Of a stretch of 8,017 bases of DNA, positions 6,375-8,017 are shown piece by piece. Origin of the DNA: Chloroflexota bacterium (lineage in GTDB: Bacteria > Chloroflexota > UBA6077 > FW602-bin22 > JACPQP01); assembly GCA_016190465.1 (NCBI GenBank), contig JACPQP010000543.1, positions 1 to 8,017 of the forward strand, read 5' to 3'. The notes under the pieces were generated by a model. That model saw only the letters and a list, made by a program, of their open reading frames with translations, was not told where the DNA came from and ran no database searches. Both the position numbers and the translations under genes were made by a program. Every line of letters begins with the position of its first letter. Positions within the stretch are counted from its first letter, which is position 1.

Positions 6375-6382
6375 GGCGCTCT
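6375..6382. repeat. 8-bp direct repeat GGCGCTCT, left copy
   Basis: Matches 6623-6630 and flanks the 109-bp element that is split by the 122-bp element. Its last six bases also form part of the 9-bp duplication of the inner element. Confidence 0.6.
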
Positions 6383-6385
6383 GGT
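6377..6385. repeat. 9-bp direct repeat CGCTCTGGT, left copy
   Basis: Abuts the left end of the 122-bp element and is identical to 6508-6516, which abuts its right end. Confidence 0.7.
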
Positions 6386-6507
6386 CAGATATGTGGAGAT
6401 AACGGGAGCCGAGGCCGGCTGAGGCCCGCTGCGGGCGCACAGCGGCTGGCCGGATACGGCTACCCAGGCCCGGCCTGGGACAATCGGCGCTTGTCTCCAC
6501 ACATCTG
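6386..6507. mobile_element. Putative 122-bp MITE-like element nested in the previous one
   Basis: Ends are CAGATATGTGGAGATAA (6386-6402) and the inverted CAGATGTGTGGAGACAA (6507-6491), 15 of 17 identical. It is flanked by a perfect 9-bp duplication CGCTCTGGT. Inside are tight G/C hairpins at 6463-6479 (CCCAGGC, 3-base loop, GCCTGGG) and 6424-6436. It has no coding capacity. Confidence 0.7.
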
Positions 6508-6516
6508 CGCTCTGGT
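6508..6516. repeat. 9-bp direct repeat CGCTCTGGT, right copy
   Basis: Identical to 6377-6385; its last three bases are the start of the older 109-bp element. Confidence 0.7.
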
Positions 6517-6622
6517 ACTGTACGCCGGATTGCGGAAACGTCGGCGCACTGCCCTGGGAGGCCGCTCCGGGCGTCATTCGGCGCGTGCGCGTTCGCGTTT
6601 CCGCAATAGTCCGTACACTACC

Positions 6623-6630
6623 GGCGCTCT
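6623..6630. repeat. 8-bp direct repeat GGCGCTCT, right copy
   Basis: Abuts the right end of the 109-bp element and matches 6375-6382. Confidence 0.6.
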
Positions 6631-6657
6631 TCGCCCATTGGGATCTCGGGCTGACTG

Positions 6658-7122
6658 TCATGGGTGCTCACGCGGGTCATCGGTCGCCAAACCCTCTGCT
6701 TGTGCCGCCGAGAGCAGGCGCTCGTCGGCTGCCAGAAAGATTGGCGCAGCCAGACCAGCGCTCTGCAGCGCATCACGGGTCGCGAGTGCCGACGCAAGTT
6801 GTACGGCATCGTAAGCACGGAGAGGATAGTGTTCCAGGAGTATCCTTGCCCGTTCAACTATCGAAGGCGTCAACTCGACCAGCTCATAATCAGTCAGGCA
6901 GATAGCCATGAAATCGATCACGATCTGCGCATAGTCCACGATGCTGAGGCGAGCCTCGCGCAGGCGGCGATTGAGAGCGCTGTAGACTTCGACCATGCTG
7001 ATGCGGGCCGTGATGATCACGTTTCCGGCAGCCGGATCGGCGAGTGTCTGAAACCAGGCTGAACCGGTTTCCTGAACGTGCCGTTTCACAACTACGCTGC
7101 TGTCAGCATAGTAGTCGGCCAT
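6658..7122 (-). CDS. vapC: PIN-domain ribonuclease toxin (VapC-type)
   Basis: A 154-aa PIN-domain protein, the metal-dependent endoribonuclease toxin of a type II toxin-antitoxin module; VapC toxins typically cleave tRNA or rRNA. The four acidic positions of the active site are visible: Asp7 (YYADSSVVVK), Glu45 (ISMVEVYSAL), Asp105 (LRAYDAVQLASAL) and Asp133 (FLAADERLL), so it looks catalytically intact. The ATG at 7122 overlaps the antitoxin TGA by one base (TGATG), with GAGAGGG just upstream inside the antitoxin gene, which implies translational coupling. Its base composition is visibly less GC-rich than the ccm genes, suggesting horizontal arrival between nirK and ccm. The actual RNA target cannot be read from the sequence. 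Confidence 0.9.
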   Translation of the reverse strand: MADYYADSSVVVKRHVQETGSAWFQTLADPAAGNVIITARISMVEVYSALNRRLREARLSIVDYAQIVIDFMAICLTDYELVELTPSIVERARILLEHYPLRAYDAVQLASALATRDALQSAGLAAPIFLAADERLLSAAQAEGLATDDPREHP

Positions 7123-7322
7123 CAGCGGCCCTCTCGCTCTTCCACGATCAGGTCTGAGAGGGGACGTCCAGTGGCAAACAGGCGAGCGAGTTCTTCGCGT
7201 CTTTCTTGCGAAACTGGACCAGCCGGAGGCAGGATGTTCAAGGTTGGCACGCTTAAACCGGCCCCTATCAGCGCCTCACGGACTTGGCCGCGATGCTCCG
7301 TCGTCTCCCGGGTAGTGTCCAT
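7122..7322 (-). CDS. Antitoxin partner of the PIN toxin
   Basis: A 66-aa protein directly upstream of and coupled to the PIN toxin. The C-terminal half (ERREELARLFATGRPLSDLIVEEREGR) has the charged helix and the LSDLI-EER pattern common in small partners of PIN toxins, likely the toxin-neutralising segment. I cannot assign the DNA-binding fold of the N-terminal half. I chose ATG at 7322: AAGGGA lies 6 bases upstream, whereas the first in-frame ATG at 7358 (which would give 78 aa) lies inside a probable -10 box. These pairs usually repress their own promoter. Confidence 0.8.
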   Translation of the reverse strand: MDTTRETTEHRGQVREALIGAGLSVPTLNILPPAGPVSQERREELARLFATGRPLSDLIVEEREGR

Positions 7323-7328
7323 CACTCT

Positions 7329-7334
7329 TCCCTT
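7329..7334 (-). promoter_or_regulatory. Ribosome binding site deciding the antitoxin start
   Basis: AAGGGA on the minus strand, 6 bases from ATG at 7322. It favours the 66-aa form over the longer reading from 7358. Confidence 0.6.
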
Positions 7335-7353
7335 TTGGCCCATACTCATCAGA

Positions 7354-7359
7354 ATCATA
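7354..7359 (-). promoter_or_regulatory. Possible -10 box of the toxin-antitoxin promoter
   Basis: TATGAT on the minus strand (5 of 6 to TATAAT) lies 31 bases upstream of the chosen antitoxin ATG. I see no good -35 at the proper distance, so this may depend on an activator or be fortuitous. Confidence 0.35.
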
Positions 7360-7407
7360 CCACTTCAGGGCAAACAGCAGGTGTACCCTCTACTGAACTT
7401 CCGTTTT

Positions 7408-8017
7408 CTACGGCGCTCCTCCCTCCTGGAACACGCCCGGGTTCGGCGGCCCTTCGACCAGGAGGAAGCCCACCAGGCCCCGCTCGATCAGCGCCAGGGC
7501 GTGATCGACCAGGATGTACCGCCCCGGGACCTCCAGGCGGAGATCGACGACCGTCGCCCCACCGGCAGGCACTGTCGTCGTCTGAACGTCGGTCAGCGGG
7601 GGTGCGGTCAGCGATGCCTGGTCGTAGACGCGGTCGAAGATCTCGCCGATGAGGTGAAACGACGAGCTGAGGTTCGGGCCGCCGACCCCGAAGTAGATCC
7701 GAATGGCCTCGCCAACCCGCGCCCGCAGCGGGTGTTCCTGGCCGAGCGCCCCCACCGCGCCGTTGAAGACGTAGTACTCGGGCAGCCGGCTCAGGAGCTT
7801 CCGCACGCTGAACTCCCGATGCCCCTGGAGCCCGAACGGCTCGTCGGTGTAGACTTCGCCCTGCATGACGTAGAACTCGCGGTCCACCGGCGGCAGTCCG
7901 CCCTCCGGTTCGACCAGGATGAGGCCATACATCCCTCTGGCGACGTGCTTAGCCACCATCGGCGTGGCGCAGTGGTAGACGAACAGGCCGGGCTTGAGCG
8001 CCTTGAACGTGAAGACC
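7408..8017 (-). CDS. nirK: Copper-containing nitrite reductase NirK, 5' end beyond the window
   Basis: The C-terminal 202 residues of a two-domain cupredoxin nitrite reductase, which reduces nitrite to nitric oxide outside the membrane. Visible residue 1 is at the right edge. The copper loop reads VYHCATPMVAKHVARGMYG: His15 would bind type 2 copper, and Cys16, His24 and Met29 type 1 copper. The second-domain type 2 ligand is His121 in SSSFHLIGEIFDRVY. The Cys-to-His spacing is one residue shorter than in the classical HCAPPGM-type enzymes and resembles the ATPM loop of thermophile NirK. The conserved end VDHALALIERGLVGFLLVEG is present, and the protein stops soon after (TAG at 7410), so there is no C-terminal cytochrome c or cupredoxin fusion. 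The N-terminus, including the first type 1 His and the active-site Asp, is off the edge. Confidence 0.93.
   Translation of the reverse strand, partial: VFTFKALKPGLFVYHCATPMVAKHVARGMYGLILVEPEGGLPPVDREFYVMQGEVYTDEPFGLQGHREFSVRKLLSRLPEYYVFNGAVGALGQEHPLRARVGEAIRIYFGVGGPNLSSSFHLIGEIFDRVYDQASLTAPPLTDVQTTTVPAGGATVVDLRLEVPGRYILVDHALALIERGLVGFLLVEGPPNPGVFQEGGAP

Larger units (their letters stand above)
6383..6622. mobile_element. Putative 109-bp MITE-like element, interrupted
   Basis: Its 27-bp ends are 6514-6540 and 6596-6622 in inverted orientation, with 22 of 27 matching; the inner 12 bp ATTGCGGAAACG (6529-6540 with 6596-6607) are perfect. The first three bases (GGT) now appear twice, at 6383-6385 and 6514-6516, because another element inserted there. 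Omitting that insertion, the element is flanked by GGCGCTCT on both sides (6375-6382, 6623-6630). GG ends with an 8-bp duplication occur in ISL3-like and IS1595-like families, but no parent transposase is in the window. Confidence 0.62.
6173..6657. other. Gene-free region between toxin-antitoxin pair and ccm operon
   Basis: This 485-bp stretch has no convincing gene on either strand. It holds the ccm promoter (6340-6368), a structured leader, and three short inverted-repeat elements with flanking direct duplications (6210-6342 and 6375-6630), listed separately. Nothing recognisable lies between 6623 and the toxin stop at 6658 apart from the right-hand 8-bp duplication. Confidence 0.8.

Noticed and set aside
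5922..6500. A 192-codon minus-strand frame spanning the ccm leader and the 122-bp element
   Set aside because: It crosses two different inserted elements and the promoter, runs into ccmG in the wrong frame, and shows no domain; the long frame is a by-product of high GC.
6491..6507. Resemblance of the element end CAGATGTGTGGAGACAA to the Tn5 mosaic end or a sequencing adapter
   Set aside because: Only about eight bases match, the end is in the opposite orientation relative to the duplication, and a second diverged copy closes the element, so adapter contamination is not the explanation.

Overview
The window is GC-rich and almost every gene reads on the minus strand (right to left). Its core is a cytochrome c maturation (System I, ccm) operon in the order ccmG, ccmE, ccmF, ccmH, a short ccmI-like gene, a membrane-anchored protein of unknown function, and ccmA, which runs off the left edge. 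Several junctions are 4-base overlaps (ATGA or GTGA), typical of a tightly coupled operon. Upstream of it (to the right) lie a PIN-domain toxin-antitoxin pair and the 3' two thirds of a copper nitrite reductase (nirK).

The organism is probably a member of the Chloroflexota, perhaps near the Thermomicrobia. This is inference from the cysteine-type CcmE, the thermophile-style NirK copper loop, the gene order, and the G-rich and NADER-type dispersed repeats. No rRNA or marker gene is present to settle it.

Layout, left to right: 1-749 ccmA with a G/C-tract repeat at its 3' end; 746-1930 the unknown ccm-operon membrane protein; about 1931-2052 a composite dispersed repeat that supplies the end of one reading frame and blurs the start of the next; 2028-2417 ccmI-like; 2414-2953 ccmH; 2954-3181 a spacer with a very long inverted repeat; 3182-5170 ccmF; 5187-5636 ccmE; 5633-6172 ccmG; 6173-6657 a gene-free regulatory and insertion-rich region; 6658-7322 toxin-antitoxin; 7408-8017 nirK.

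The gene-free region 6173-6657 is the most interesting part. It holds a near-consensus sigma70-type promoter for the ccm operon (TTGACA, 17 bases, TAAGAT) and what looks like three short non-autonomous insertion elements. One, about 103 bp with a 15-bp direct duplication, sits between the promoter and ccmG. The other two are nested: a 122-bp element with 17-bp inverted ends and a 9-bp duplication has split the left tip of a 109-bp element with 27-bp inverted ends and an 8-bp duplication. The duplications are consistent enough to order the insertions.

Functionally, CcmA (with CcmB and CcmC, probably just off the left edge) would drive heme loading of CcmE; CcmG and CcmH keep apocytochrome cysteines reduced; CcmF ligates heme. 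The two small or unknown genes carry similar membrane-proximal helical hairpins and may be scaffold parts of this machine. NirK needs electrons from a c-type cytochrome or cupredoxin, so its proximity to ccm is plausible but not proof of a functional link.
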